This document shows, piece by piece, positions 25,207-36,000 of a DNA stretch of 56,509 nucleotides. This stretch comes from an uncultured bacterium. Lineage in GTDB: Bacteria > Bacteroidota > Bacteroidia > Bacteroidales > Rikenellaceae. The DNA is taken from NCBI GenBank assembly GCA_905214725.1, contig CAJMNH010000010.1, forward strand, positions 1 to 56,509, read 5' to 3'. A program made the translations under genes and the position numbers. Numbering within the stretch: position 1 is the stretch's first letter; every line of letters starts with the position of its first letter. The notes beneath the pieces were generated by a model. That model was given only the letters and a program-made list of their open reading frames with translations, made no database searches and was not told the origin of the DNA.

Positions 25207-26934
25207 CTAGTGAGCGAAACCCGTAAAGTCGGTTTGGAAAATATTCGACTCATAGACATTTGTTTTGCCACTTGACGGAATTGTCTGCGTAGCGCGAACA
25301 ACCCAGTTCTGTTCTTTGGCAGGATCTCCGTTCGGAGCTTTGACATACCAATAGTGCTCCAATGCTTTCGTCCATGATGTAGTATTCTTATTACATACAT
25401 TGAAGAAGAACGAAACGACGCACATATCAGCGAGACTCGAAGTCACACGTTTCATCGGCGTCGAGACTCCATTTTGAACCAATTCCACCTTCCAGTTCGA
25501 AGGATCATCGTTCCAAATCGTAACGACAAAACAATTCGCAAGTCCCGATTGACCCGTTACCTTTATATTCGCACTGCCCCCGGTGCCACCACCTGTCCAC
25601 GTATACGAATAATTTCTGGATCCCGTATAGACAGCATTGCCATTATAAACACGCATTTGCGCTGTTTCAGGAAGGTTGGTACCTTTTGCAATCCAGTTGT
25701 CTACACTTGCTCCTTTGATTTCATAGATACTGTAACCATTGGGCGCACCGTCGACATTCAGATTACTCGACCACCAACCGCCGCAAGCGGCGCCATGAAC
25801 ATGCTCGTAGATAGGTAATCCGCCCTGACATTTATAAGAATTATGAATATAATTCTGCGGATAGTGCGTATGGCCGATCATAATATGTGCCTCCTTGAAT
25901 GATGTAAGCAAAGTAAGCACCTCTCTATAATAGCTATCCTGATTGACATTTGCACCGCCGGAAGTACTGCTATTGCGGAACGGGATATGACAGCAAAGGA
26001 AAACGAGTTTGTTGGCCTTATCTTCGACCAAAGAGAGATCAGCCTTAAGCCATTCGTACTGCGCCTGTGAAAAGCCGGCATTATACGTCCATGTCGAACC
26101 ACTGGTCGTAGTACATATAATATTGTCCATTACTACAATATGCGCTTTCCCGCGATTGAATGAATAGTCGGTAGGACCTAAGTGATCAACATAGTTACCC
26201 GTGGCCAGAAAATCGCTCGACTTGGAAGCATCATGATCGTGGTTACCGATACAGTTGAAAATCGGCAGATACGTTGAACCAATTTGGCAGTTAGACATGG
26301 TTTTCACCATGGGATCCCACTGCACGACATTGTCAAAGGTAATATCGCCTAACGTAACAGCATAGGCATTCAGGTACTCGCCCTTCGCTTGCGCAGAAGT
26401 CAGTGTCGAACGAATATCTAACATGGTTTCGTTTTCAAAACGCTTAACGTCCGAATCGGTCTTACACTGCGGATCGCCGATAGCCACCAACGTAAAATTC
26501 TCCTCGACAGATGCGAGCGGTTTCAATTGGAAATCGTTACGATTCTGCTTGTTGCGATCGATCGTCGTGGTCGAATAGAACAAGGGCAGCTTGTTTGTCG
26601 GATTAAGATTGACCTCATAGTTAGCCGGAGTCGTATAGTAGACTTTGCGACAATACCGATTCGCCATGAACTGATAAACACCGTTGGCATCGGTCGTAGT
26701 ATACGTAAAGCCATCGGTCACGGGAACACCCGCAATTCCTTTTCCTGTATCAGCATCCGTGATAAGACCGATAAGATTATTACCAGGAACAATCTTCGTA
26801 CCGTTGATTTCGTCAATAGTCCCCGTTTGATTACCACCACCACCGCCAGGATTCTCTTCGTCATTGGAACTTGAACAAGCGACTCCGCACAGCAGTGCCG
26901 CTGTCATGAACAGATAAAAAAATTTTTTTAACAT
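25207..26934 (-). CDS. Calcineurin-like phosphoesterase lipoprotein
   Basis: 575 residues. Lipoprotein signal peptide with Cys20 (GVACSSS), acidic NDEE, and a Gly-rich linker. A carboxypeptidase-regulatory-like domain follows (TDADTGKGIAGVPV, about 50-115), then a metallophosphoesterase core with GDPQ near 150, LGDITFD near 192, GNHDHD near 228, CCHIPF near 310, and GHTHYPQ near 350, so all metal-binding motifs are intact. A C-terminal beta domain (about 390-575) matches the accessory domain of this Bacteroidota family. Starting at 26934 gives the signal peptide; a longer frame adds 15 residues. It is third in the susC-susD operon, so it may release phosphate from the imported glycan or phospholipid. 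Its base composition is AT-richer than the core. Confidence 0.9.
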   Translation of the reverse strand: MLKKFFYLFMTAALLCGVACSSSNDEENPGGGGGNQTGTIDEINGTKIVPGNNLIGLITDADTGKGIAGVPVTDGFTYTTTDANGVYQFMANRYCRKVYYTTPANYEVNLNPTNKLPLFYSTTTIDRNKQNRNDFQLKPLASVEENFTLVAIGDPQCKTDSDVKRFENETMLDIRSTLTSAQAKGEYLNAYAVTLGDITFDNVVQWDPMVKTMSNCQIGSTYLPIFNCIGNHDHDASKSSDFLATGNYVDHLGPTDYSFNRGKAHIVVMDNIICTTTSGSTWTYNAGFSQAQYEWLKADLSLVEDKANKLVFLCCHIPFRNSSTSGGANVNQDSYYREVLTLLTSFKEAHIMIGHTHYPQNYIHNSYKCQGGLPIYEHVHGAACGGWWSSNLNVDGAPNGYSIYEIKGASVDNWIAKGTNLPETAQMRVYNGNAVYTGSRNYSYTWTGGGTGGSANIKVTGQSGLANCFVVTIWNDDPSNWKVELVQNGVSTPMKRVTSSLADMCVVSFFFNVCNKNTTSWTKALEHYWYVKAPNGDPAKEQNWVVRATQTIPSSGKTNVYESNIFQTDFTGFAH

Positions 26935-27002
26935 TAGTATAGCATCATTAAAATGGTTCCCCAACTTACGGAAATACATCTCTGTAATTTCTGATTTGGA
27001 AA

Positions 27003-27040
27003 GATACGGAACCTTCGGAAAAAACCAAAGATTCCGTATC
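27003..27040 (-). promoter_or_regulatory. Long hairpin between susD and the phosphoesterase gene
   Basis: Arms 27003-27018 and 27025-27040 pair over 16 bp with two G-U pairs on the minus-strand RNA and a 6-U loop. It lies 24 bases past the susD stop and 68 before the next start. With no strong T-run it may protect the susCD transcript or partly stop transcription. Confidence 0.6.
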
Positions 27041-27064
27041 CTTATTCATTCTAAATCTTACGAT

Positions 27065-28891
27065 TTAGTCATCCCAACCATAGTTCTGACCGAGATCAGG
27101 ATTCAGTGTAAGCGCCGTAATAGGAATAGGATGTACATACATCTTGTCTTCCCAATTGAGTGCGTAATTATAGATCACGTAACCGCTGCTACCTCCCGTC
27201 AACGTAAAGTTGCTGTTAGAAGTCGAAGTGCCTATCTTATAAGAAGTTGCAGATGTACTTGTCCACCCGGAATACTTGGTTCCGTTAAACTCAAATCCGT
27301 TCTTATAATCATCGGCCGACAAATAGATGCCTTTCCATCCCTGATTGTTATAACGTCTTACAATCAAGTTGCCGAGTTTCCAACGATACAGATCATCTAC
27401 ACGCAGACCCATCTCCATGATCAACTCCGTAGCACGTTCACGACGAATTTCAAGAAGCGTGTTCGACAGCGTAATAGGAGAATCGGCATAATAGTTTTTC
27501 AACCATGTATCCTCCACATAACCGGCATCCTCGGGATAAATATTCGTCACGCCGGCACGTTCACGCAAAGCACCGACCGTCTGATTCCAAATCTCCTTGG
27601 ACATCAATCCCAGCTCAGCCTTAGCCTCGGCATAATTGAGCAATACCTCACCCAAACGAAGAATCGGAAGCGAATTTTCAGCCTTACCCTTCGAGTAGTT
27701 CTCTTCACGCTCGATGCTCCATTTAATGAACGAATATCCGGTAAAGGTATACGTGAAGTTGATGCTCTTGAGCTTCGTTACACCAGCATTAGTCTGATAG
27801 GTGTGTCCGGGACCATGAACGGTCTGAATCAGACGCCAGTCTCGGTTCGTAAACTCATTGGGCAACGAAACTTCATCGGTCGTGATAGGCTTACCGTCAA
27901 GCGTAAGGAACATATCTACCAAATCTTTCGTCGGAGAATACTGCTGACCATAGGTGCTCGAGTTGAAGTTCCACGTCAATTCATTGAAGACATTGAGCGG
28001 ATCGCCTGCCATCTCACGCGCCCAGATCACCTCATTAGTGGTTTTCGGGTCCATGGATGTGAAAACCGTACGGAACGCCGTCGAAGGATCCCCCTTATAC
28101 AACGAGAATCCGCTGTCAGTCATCACCTCCTCAGCAGCTGCTGCTGCCTCCCTGAGGAAATCGTCGGCCGATTCGTACTGACCGTTCCACGGTTTGTTCG
28201 TCGACGGATTTACCGAATGATACTTACGATAAGTACCTTCGAAAAGACAAACACGCGATTTGAAAGCCAAAGCCACCCATTTGTTAATCACGGTACGCCC
28301 CTTTACATACTTATCTGTACTCAAGCAATTTTCGCATGCAAAATCCAAATCTTCAAGGACTTTGCTCATCACATATTCGCGATCATCACGAGGCATATAG
28401 AGAGCGTCATCATCTTTCGTGAGCACACAGTCAATCCAAGGCACATCGCCGAAAGTCTTAATTTTTGCATAGTAAAAATACGCACGCCAAAAACGAGCGA
28501 CGCCCTCATAGTGGTTGTAAACAGGAACATCGACAACATCCTTGCAACGCACCATGTTTTCCAGCATATAATTGGCTCGGCGAATATTGTTCCAATCACC
28601 GACAGCCCAACCGCCCTGCTTTGTCGGATTCCAGATACCGGGACGATAGTAGTCCGAAGAGGTTTTAGTCGCAACGAGGTCACAATATGCATCGCCCAAA
28701 CCGATCGTGCTTTCCGACGGACAATACGAATTCAACATGCCGTTAGCATACAGAAGCAAATCGGTCTCACTGCTGAACCACTCCTCCGCGCGCACTTTAT
28801 CAATCGGGTCGCAATCGAGGAAATCCTCACAAGAAACGACCGTAAAGGCCATTGCGGCTCCTAAAAATAATTTTACGATATTTGTTTTCAT
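27065..28891 (-). CDS. SusD/RagB-family outer-membrane lipoprotein
   Basis: 608-residue surface lipoprotein that forms the lid of the SusC pore and binds the nutrient. The start at 28891 gives a signal peptide with Cys21 (VVSCEDFLDC), the typical SusD opening. The N-terminal TPR-like part has YNHYEGVARFWRAYFYY and the conserved LRLGEVLLNYAEAKAEL region lies near residues 405-421. C-terminal SusD segments RRERATELIMEMG and GWDD at the end are also typical. It starts 15 bases after susC. The substrate cannot be told from sequence. AT-richer codon use than the core. Confidence 0.95.
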   Translation of the reverse strand: MKTNIVKLFLGAAMAFTVVSCEDFLDCDPIDKVRAEEWFSSETDLLLYANGMLNSYCPSESTIGLGDAYCDLVATKTSSDYYRPGIWNPTKQGGWAVGDWNNIRRANYMLENMVRCKDVVDVPVYNHYEGVARFWRAYFYYAKIKTFGDVPWIDCVLTKDDDALYMPRDDREYVMSKVLEDLDFACENCLSTDKYVKGRTVINKWVALAFKSRVCLFEGTYRKYHSVNPSTNKPWNGQYESADDFLREAAAAAEEVMTDSGFSLYKGDPSTAFRTVFTSMDPKTTNEVIWAREMAGDPLNVFNELTWNFNSSTYGQQYSPTKDLVDMFLTLDGKPITTDEVSLPNEFTNRDWRLIQTVHGPGHTYQTNAGVTKLKSINFTYTFTGYSFIKWSIEREENYSKGKAENSLPILRLGEVLLNYAEAKAELGLMSKEIWNQTVGALRERAGVTNIYPEDAGYVEDTWLKNYYADSPITLSNTLLEIRRERATELIMEMGLRVDDLYRWKLGNLIVRRYNNQGWKGIYLSADDYKNGFEFNGTKYSGWTSTSATSYKIGTSTSNSNFTLTGGSSGYVIYNYALNWEDKMYVHPIPITALTLNPDLGQNYGWDD

Positions 28892-28906
28892 AATCATTAA
28901 CGAATA

Positions 28907-31900
28907 TTAGAAGGTGATATTCAAACCGATCGTAACCGTTTTCAGCATCGGGTAGCTATAACCCTGACCAACGCCCGACAGACCGAAAGTAGTGCCGAAG
29001 TCGCTATCACCATTGGAGATTACCTCCGGATCGAACAACTTTGTATGCTTGTAGATCGGCGAGTGCGTAAAGAGGTTTTCAGCCGATACATAGATCTTCA
29101 GATTCTCGATATGAATCTTGCGCGTCATCTCCTTCGGGAAAGTATAGTCGATGGTGATGTTCTTCAGACGGAAATACGAAGCATCCTGCATATAGTAGTC
29201 GTTCTCCCATGTCAGCGGGCCAACGTTACGGTTAGCAGAGTAAGCCACCTGACGGGTATAATACGGTTTTGCGGAGGCATTGGTTACCACCCAGTTCGGC
29301 GTACTGTAATCCATCAGAACAGCATCCGTCGTGTGAATCGTCGGCAGGTAGCCGTAAGGACGGTTGTACATACCCCAGAAGAAACCGGATTCGCAACCCG
29401 GATACCAGTCACGCTGACCGACGCCCTGAATAAAGAGGCTCAGGCCGATACCATTCCAGTTAGCACCGAGGTTGATACCATACTGATAACGCGGAGCCTG
29501 ATTGCCGATACGCTCCAAATCGCCGTGATCATCCAACGTACCGTTACCGGTGTCGATCTTACCATCGCCGTTGACATCGACGAATTTCAGGTCGCCCGCA
29601 TAGGCGCGGAAATTCGAACCGTTCTTGTGGAACGTATCAATCGCCCAGTTATCTGCCTCCTCGTTGCTCAGGAAATAACCTGCCGTACGGAAGCCCCAGA
29701 TTTCGCCCAGCTCCTTGCCGGCATAGTAGTTAAGAATATCACCGTTGGCATTGTAGAAATCCTTCACCCATGTACGGCTATCCCAAACGCTAACTTTCAC
29801 ATTGTAGTTGAACGGTTTGCCGCCGACTTTGAAACTGTCGCGCCACGAAAGCGAAGCCTCCCAGCCTTTGGTCTTCAACGAACCGTAGTTACCTTTCGGC
29901 GAAGCGTAACCAAGGATCTGAGGATAATCGGGACCATTGATCAGCAAGTCGTTAGTGTATCGCCAATAGTAGTCGCCAGAGAACGACAGACGGTTGCGGA
30001 GGAAATCCATATCAAGACCGATATCGTAAGTCGTCACGGTCTCCCACGTCAAGCCCGAGGGAATAACATTCGGAATCGAGGTATAAGAAACCTTGGAACC
30101 ATCCAACACGATGCTCGATTTATCTACTCCCATCAACTCCATAAACGAATAAGGATCGATCGAAGCATTTCCCAGTGAACCCACATTGGCGCGGATCTTG
30201 AAGTTATCCAACCAATTGCGCGACCACTTCATCCACGGCTCCTCCGACAGACGCCAACCAACAGAACCCGAAGGGAAGAAACCCCAACGCTGATCGGCAG
30301 GGAAGAGCGACGAACCGTCGTAACGTGCCGAGAATTCGAAAATATAGCGGTTCAGCAACGTATAGTTGATACGGGCGAATACACCGACCAAACTCTTGTC
30401 GTAACCGTCATCATCGACTGCATATTCATCACTGTCCATCAACTCGAAACTCGGAGTCTGGTAGTTGAGCAGTCCCCTACGCTGGAGGTAGAGACGACGA
30501 TAGTTGGTCTTTTCGATGTTCCAACCGCCGACAACGTTCAAGTTATGATTCGTACCCAGTTTAGGCGTCCATGTCAACACAATGTTCGATGCCACATAAT
30601 CCGTATTGTAACGCCAATCCGACTTGTAAGAGGTAGAGTTATATTCCTCAGGAGCATTCGGAGCGGAGTAACCTTTCTGAATATCCGAAATACGTACTTG
30701 ATCCGAACGAATCGCCTTGTAGGTGAAATCACCGCGGATTTTCAGCACGTCCTTAATCGGTTCGATGTTCAAAGCCGTCGTGGTAATGACATCCAACTTG
30801 TTGTTCTCCTGATACGAACTTCCATCTTGGAATGCACCGTACATAACCGATGCACCATAGAACGTCAACGTTCCATCCTCGTTATAAGGAGTATAAATAG
30901 GCTGACCGCGGTGCTCGAACTGGCGCAAGATAGGCTGGCTACCGCCGGCTACCATCGGTTGGTGATATTTACGTTTGAAAACCGAAGTGTTGTTCTCAAG
31001 CGTCAGCCACTTGGTGAGCTTGATATCGCCCTTGGCACGCAGGTTATAGGTCTTGAATTCCTCGTCGCCAATCTTATAAACACCACCCTGATTATAGTAA
31101 CGACCAGTCAGTGCATACGACACCTTGTCGCTCGAACCGCTGATGCTCAGGTTGTGCGTATGAGCGGTGCTGTAATCCTTGTAGAACATATCGAGCCAGT
31201 TGGTGCTACCATAATAAGCGTAGTTTCCGGCATCGGTCATACCGTAAGGATTCGTATCACCTGCCGCCTTACGACGACGGAATTCTTCGTGATAAGCCGC
31301 CGAATAGGTATCGCTACGGTTATTGACATTACCGGGAAGCTTACCGCTCGACGTCGGAGTACGAGAATCGTTCTGGAAGAAATCTACGAAATTGTCCAGC
31401 CACTGCAAACCGTCGGTCACCAGATTATCCTCCCAGATCACCGTACGGCGATTGAGCGAGAACGAACCGTTGTAATTGACACGGATATTGTCTTTAACGG
31501 GTTTCTTGGTCGTAACGAGAATCACACCGAATGCACCACGGGCACCGTAAACGGCAGCCGACGAAGCGTCTTTCAGCACCGATACGGTCTCGACATCTTC
31601 GGGGTTGACCGTAGTCAGATCACCCTCGACGCCGTCGATCAACACCAGCGCGGAACCGCCCTGACCGATCGAGTGGTTAGCTCCTCCGGCATTGGTCATC
31701 GACTTACGAGTGGCATACGAAGTATTGCCGCCACGAATGTAAACCTGACCCTGATGAGTCGGCTTACCGTCGACCTGAATAATGTTCAAACCGGGGACTT
31801 GGCCTTGTAGAGAACGAGTAATACTGGAATTGGTACGACCCTCAAGAGCTTCTCCAGAGAGGTTCTCGACGGCACCTACCAGCTGCGTTTTCTTCAGCGT

Positions 31901-32278
31901 ACCGTAACCTACGACAACGACGTCGTCGATTTTCGTATTATCTTCTGAAATGGCAAAATTGACAGCCGTGCGATTGCCGACCGTAACTTCCTGAGATTTG
32001 TAACCGAAGAACGTACATACCAGCACGTCGCTCGGCTTTGCTTTGATGCGATACGAACCGTCCGCATCGGAAATGGTACCCACCGTCGATCCTTTGACCA
32101 TGATCGCTGCACCTGCAAGCGGGCTATTGGTCGTGGCGTCGGTAACGGTACCAGAAATCGTTTGGCTCTGTGCAAAAACATTCAATGATATAAGCATCAT
32201 CAGACAAGCAAGAGCACACGTGAACACACCACGCACAGCAAACTTTTTACTGGGGGGGGGAAGTAAGACGTGTTTCAT
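28907..32278 (-). CDS. SusC/RagA-family TonB-dependent receptor
   Basis: 1123-residue outer-membrane barrel that imports oligosaccharides or peptides with energy from TonB. Signal peptide ends near VFAQSQ. A carboxypeptidase-like domain (ISGTVTDATTNSPLAGAA, about 40-115) comes first; there is no STN domain, so it does not directly signal to an anti-sigma factor. The TonB-box region DDVVVVGYGT and plug (LIDGVEGDLTTVNPEDVE) lie before the barrel, which ends in a terminal Phe (TVTIGLNITF). Codons 7-9 are an uninterrupted run of nine C (PPP); losing one C stops translation at about codon 26 and gaining one at about codon 11. Its promoter is about 260 bases upstream, giving a long leader. Confidence 0.95.
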   Translation of the reverse strand: MKHVLLPPPSKKFAVRGVFTCALACLMMLISLNVFAQSQTISGTVTDATTNSPLAGAAIMVKGSTVGTISDADGSYRIKAKPSDVLVCTFFGYKSQEVTVGNRTAVNFAISEDNTKIDDVVVVGYGTLKKTQLVGAVENLSGEALEGRTNSSITRSLQGQVPGLNIIQVDGKPTHQGQVYIRGGNTSYATRKSMTNAGGANHSIGQGGSALVLIDGVEGDLTTVNPEDVETVSVLKDASSAAVYGARGAFGVILVTTKKPVKDNIRVNYNGSFSLNRRTVIWEDNLVTDGLQWLDNFVDFFQNDSRTPTSSGKLPGNVNNRSDTYSAAYHEEFRRRKAAGDTNPYGMTDAGNYAYYGSTNWLDMFYKDYSTAHTHNLSISGSSDKVSYALTGRYYNQGGVYKIGDEEFKTYNLRAKGDIKLTKWLTLENNTSVFKRKYHQPMVAGGSQPILRQFEHRGQPIYTPYNEDGTLTFYGASVMYGAFQDGSSYQENNKLDVITTTALNIEPIKDVLKIRGDFTYKAIRSDQVRISDIQKGYSAPNAPEEYNSTSYKSDWRYNTDYVASNIVLTWTPKLGTNHNLNVVGGWNIEKTNYRRLYLQRRGLLNYQTPSFELMDSDEYAVDDDGYDKSLVGVFARINYTLLNRYIFEFSARYDGSSLFPADQRWGFFPSGSVGWRLSEEPWMKWSRNWLDNFKIRANVGSLGNASIDPYSFMELMGVDKSSIVLDGSKVSYTSIPNVIPSGLTWETVTTYDIGLDMDFLRNRLSFSGDYYWRYTNDLLINGPDYPQILGYASPKGNYGSLKTKGWEASLSWRDSFKVGGKPFNYNVKVSVWDSRTWVKDFYNANGDILNYYAGKELGEIWGFRTAGYFLSNEEADNWAIDTFHKNGSNFRAYAGDLKFVDVNGDGKIDTGNGTLDDHGDLERIGNQAPRYQYGINLGANWNGIGLSLFIQGVGQRDWYPGCESGFFWGMYNRPYGYLPTIHTTDAVLMDYSTPNWVVTNASAKPYYTRQVAYSANRNVGPLTWENDYYMQDASYFRLKNITIDYTFPKEMTRKIHIENLKIYVSAENLFTHSPIYKHTKLFDPEVISNGDSDFGTTFGLSGVGQGYSYPMLKTVTIGLNITF
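32252..32260 (-). repeat. Nine-C run at codons 7-9 of susC
   Basis: Nine G on the plus strand, so nine C in susC. In frame here (Pro-Pro-Pro). Any change of one base truncates the receptor before its signal peptide ends. Confidence 0.9.
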
Positions 32279-32539
32279 TCTAATCTTCTTTAAATAGTTC
32301 CAACATTTTAGTAATTTTCAGGTCGCTCCCATTGCCGCCGTATCATGGCAGGACAGCATTTGTCCGTCCAAAAAGGCTTTCAGATGGGAACGGTTGCGAG
32401 TTTGGATCCTCTGAAAATAATCGAATAATGGTTTTAAGGAAATGTTTGGATGGCTTTCTGGGTCGTCTTAATTTTCGTTTAGGTTGTTAAGTCAATGAAT
32501 TAGGGGTTTTTACTTATTTTTTATAAAAAAACTTTTATG

Positions 32540-32569
32540 CAAATATAATAAATTTCGAATTCAAACAAA
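32540..32569 (-). promoter_or_regulatory. susC-susD-phosphoesterase promoter
   Basis: Minus strand: TTTG at 32569-32566, 18-base spacer, TATATTTG at 32547-32540. It implies a 250-260-base untranslated leader. Confidence 0.6.
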
Positions 32570-32669
32570 CAAAATCGGATTTTTTTTTACTCGAAACCTA
32601 ATTTAATTTCGGCTCATACTCGAAGGGAAAGAGATTGTAATATATAACACGCTGATATGATGCAAATTA

Positions 32670-32678
32670 CCCCCCCCC
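32670..32678 (+). repeat. Intergenic nine-C run
   Basis: Nine consecutive C about 120 bases upstream of the susC -7 element and about 200 upstream of the plus-strand promoter, in otherwise AT-rich DNA. Confidence 0.9.
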
Positions 32679-32719
32679 TACACTTTCATACAAGAAATTA
32701 AAAACTTAAAAGCCAATGA

Positions 32720-32767
32720 CTTTCGGTTTCTTTCAACTGCTTTCAGTTTTTCCGATTCCTTTCAATT
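32720..32767 (+). repeat. Phased CTTTC repeats, candidate regulator array
   Basis: CTTTC begins at 32720, 32730, 32740 and 32758, with TTCCG (32750) between the third and fourth. The spacing of about one DNA turn places the motifs on one face of the helix. Confidence 0.55.
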
Positions 32768-32873
32768 GCAATCGCAACTCTTTTTGTGTTATAAACCCGC
32801 CCTATTATATAATTTGACTTTCGATATGATTTGTCTAACGGTAAAATTTAGAAAAACATTTTTTTTGAAAAAA

Positions 32874-32904
32874 TTTTGTTTTTGAAAAAAAAAGTATATA
32901 TTTG
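32874..32904 (+). promoter_or_regulatory. Promoter of the fibronectin-III lipoprotein gene
   Basis: TTTTG at 32874-32878, 18-base spacer, TATATTTG at 32897-32904. Leader of about 140 bases. Confidence 0.7.
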
Positions 32905-33052
32905 CATTGCAAGTTTGGAACAAAGGCGCGAAACCGATTCGCACCTAACTCTTAATAAATTGAATAATGTGGATTAAGGTTCGCTTAAGAAGCGACGCCT
33001 TGATTTATGTTATTTTTTGTTTATTATCTAACAAACAGTTCAAGACAAACTT

Positions 33053-36000
33053 ATGAAAATCAATAAAATGCTTATAGCGGTTCTCGCTATGTTAGCTGTT
33101 GTTCTGAGTAGCTGTAAAGACGATGATCCGACAGTCGGTATCGATTCCGGCATGCCGGCTCCTTTTGATTTCGTCTACGACGAGATGGGCTCTTCGAACA
33201 CGGCTATTTCCGTCTCTTGGAACGCCGAACAGGCTATTGCAGCCGGAGCGACCTCGTTCACGGTTCAACTTATCAAGTCCGTCGATGCTGTCGGAGATGT
33301 CTATGACAACGACATCAAGAAAGGCGGTATGTCCACTACGATCGATGCCAGTGCCAATCCGCACGATCTCTGCACGTTCAACGGTCTGAAAGCCGGTCGT
33401 ATTTATTATGTACGTGTACGCGCTAACTATCCCCGTTCGGTCTACTCAGACTGGGTATTGGCTTCCGCGGCCGGCGCTCCCGCACGTATTAAAGTAGGTA
33501 AAGGTATTGTTCCCGAAAGCGAAGGCCCCGATGCCGCCCTCATGGTTCGCATGGGCACCATCTCGGAGTCTACGGCAATCGTCGAGTGGTCGACAACCTC
33601 ATTTGCTGATAACGACGCCGACAAGAAAAACGCTTACACGCTCGAAATCTTCGAAGACGCAGCTCTTTCGAAACTCAACGTTAAATGGACCTATGGTGCC
33701 AACAATAGCATTTGGGCTGGTGGCACGAAGTTTATCCTCACGGGTCTGACCCCCGGCACCAAGTATTGGGCCCGCGTTACCGATACAACGAACGACGAGG
33801 TGGCTGAAACTCTTGAATTCCAAACCAATGCTTCGCAGGCAAAAGCAATTCCCGCAACGGCTGCTGCCGGCGATATCATTCTCTACGAAGATTTCCGCGA
33901 CCTGCTTTGGGGCGGCGATCTGTTCTACAGTGCAGCCGGTTATTCCGCTACCGCACGTAGTTCCGCGACTGAATTCTGGAAAGCGACAGGCTCCGATCCT
34001 CTTAACAGCGTACCGGAAGCCGGATTCTATTTGGTCGACCGAAGCGTCGAAATGGGTATGTTCAATACGGTCGGAAAGGCCCTCCCCGCAACCAGTCTGA
34101 AAGATTGGGGATTGATGGCAGAAGACAATACGGCGGGAGCCATTTGCGCTCGTCCGGGACAAGTCAAGATGGGTGCTTCCAGCAAATGCGCATGGATTTG
34201 TACGCCTGAACTGAGCTGCCTGACAAAACCGGCAACCATCGAGTTGACGTTCAAAGCAGCGCTTTACGGTACCGACCCCGGACAAGCCATTATCGAAGTT
34301 CTCGACAAAACGACAAAAGCTGCCAATTTCTTCATTACCTATGAAGACCGTTTTGTAGCAGAGGAGTTCTCTGTTGAAAGTCCGTGGAAAGAATACAAAT
34401 TCACGATCAGCAATGTTACGAATACTTCGCGTATCGCCATCGGCGGTAATCGGAAGGGCGTAGCAGGCCAGCATCGTTTCTACCTCGATGACATTCAGAT
34501 CAAGGTGATTTCCTATGGTGAGTTGACCGCTCCCGATGCTCCGGCCAAACCGGAACTCACCCCGACCGACAAGACCATTATCGTTACGTGGGACAAGGTG
34601 AGCCGTGCCGACGGCTATACGGTTGAGTATAAGAAGACCGCCGACGCCAATTGGACGGTAGCTATCGCTAAGACCGCCGAAACGACCTACACGATCGAAG
34701 GTCTCGATTTCGAAACCGCTTACGACGTTCGCGTTAAGGCGTTGACCGGCGATCTGGCTTCGGAGCCTTCGGAGGTTGCACAGACCACGACGCTGGCCGA
34801 GATCAAGAAACTTGGTACTCCGGAGGTAACCGCCGCTCCCGGTCTGGGCTGGGTAAATCTGAAATTTGCACCGGTGCTTAATGCTACGGACTATGAAGTT
34901 TATTCGGGTGAGACCAAGATCGACAGCAAGATTATGTCGGAAGCAGGCGCCGAAACGGTCATCGTATGCGCTTACGGCATGTCGCTCAACGCACCTTATA
35001 CCCTCAAAGTAAGGGCCATTGCCGACGGTATCGAATCTTCGGATTTCTCTGCCGAAGTTTCCGGCACGACGGGCAAAATCCAACAACTTACAAAGAATGT
35101 AGGTCCGACTCATGTGAGTGTAAATTGGGACGATGTTTCCGGTTATGATTATAGCAAAGAAGGCCTTGAAGTAAATGAAATCATAAATGGTACGACGCTA
35201 AAAAATTACACAGCTGCTGCCAAAAGAGGTTATTACATCGAACTTGCCGATAATCAAGATATGGCGAACCCCATTTATTCATGCTATTGTTTGGATGGTC
35301 AAGCTTCCGCCAATGGTTCATTCGGTGGTAGTTCATGGTACGGAAAAACTAATAGCAAAAATCTTGTACCGCCAACGTCTGTTACGTTAGGGCAATTGAA
35401 CCCCAATACGACTTATTATTTCCGAGTAAAGGCTGTGGCAGGATACACATTCAGTGCATTCTCAGGCACCGTTGTACTGGATTCTCCCAATGGAGCATCA
35501 GAGTTCTCGCCAGCCGTAGCGCTTCAAACGGAAGCAAAACATACGGCAGGAACTAACGAAATCCTCTTCCAAGGCTTCGATGATATCACAATGCAGTGTG
35601 ACTTTATCAATACGGCAGCAGGTCTGACTCCGTATGTAGGCACCGCCGGTGCTGACAAAGCCGCCATCACGAATCCTCATATGGGTAACTGGTGCGCTTA
35701 TCCGTTCGCAACCTCGCACTTATTGAGTACATGGGGATTTGTAGAAACGGCCAATTACATCGACGGCCAAGCAAAGCATAATACATGGACGAACAGAGTC
35801 GGAACGGCCAAATCCGGTTCGTTGGAAGGCTGGTACATCGGCGATCAGGTATCTCCGCATCAGGGATACGTCAAGATCGGCACCAGTTCGAATTCGAATT
35901 ATTATCTGGCTACGCCGGCCCTCAATAGTCCGTTACTGGACGCAGGAGGTACAAACTGCACCTTCTCGTTCAAAGGCTGCCCGTTGATGACGGATCCGCT

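Larger units (their letters stand above)
32279..33052. other. 774-base AT-rich divergent regulatory region
   Basis: Lies between susC and the fibronectin-III gene. Contains the susC leader (about 260 bases), its promoter, a nine-C run, phased CTTTC repeats, and the promoter and 140-base leader of the plus-strand gene. No coding frame is supported. Confidence 0.7.

Noticed and set aside
26996..28864. 622-codon plus-strand frame
   Set aside because: Antisense of susD; no signature and unlikely codon use.
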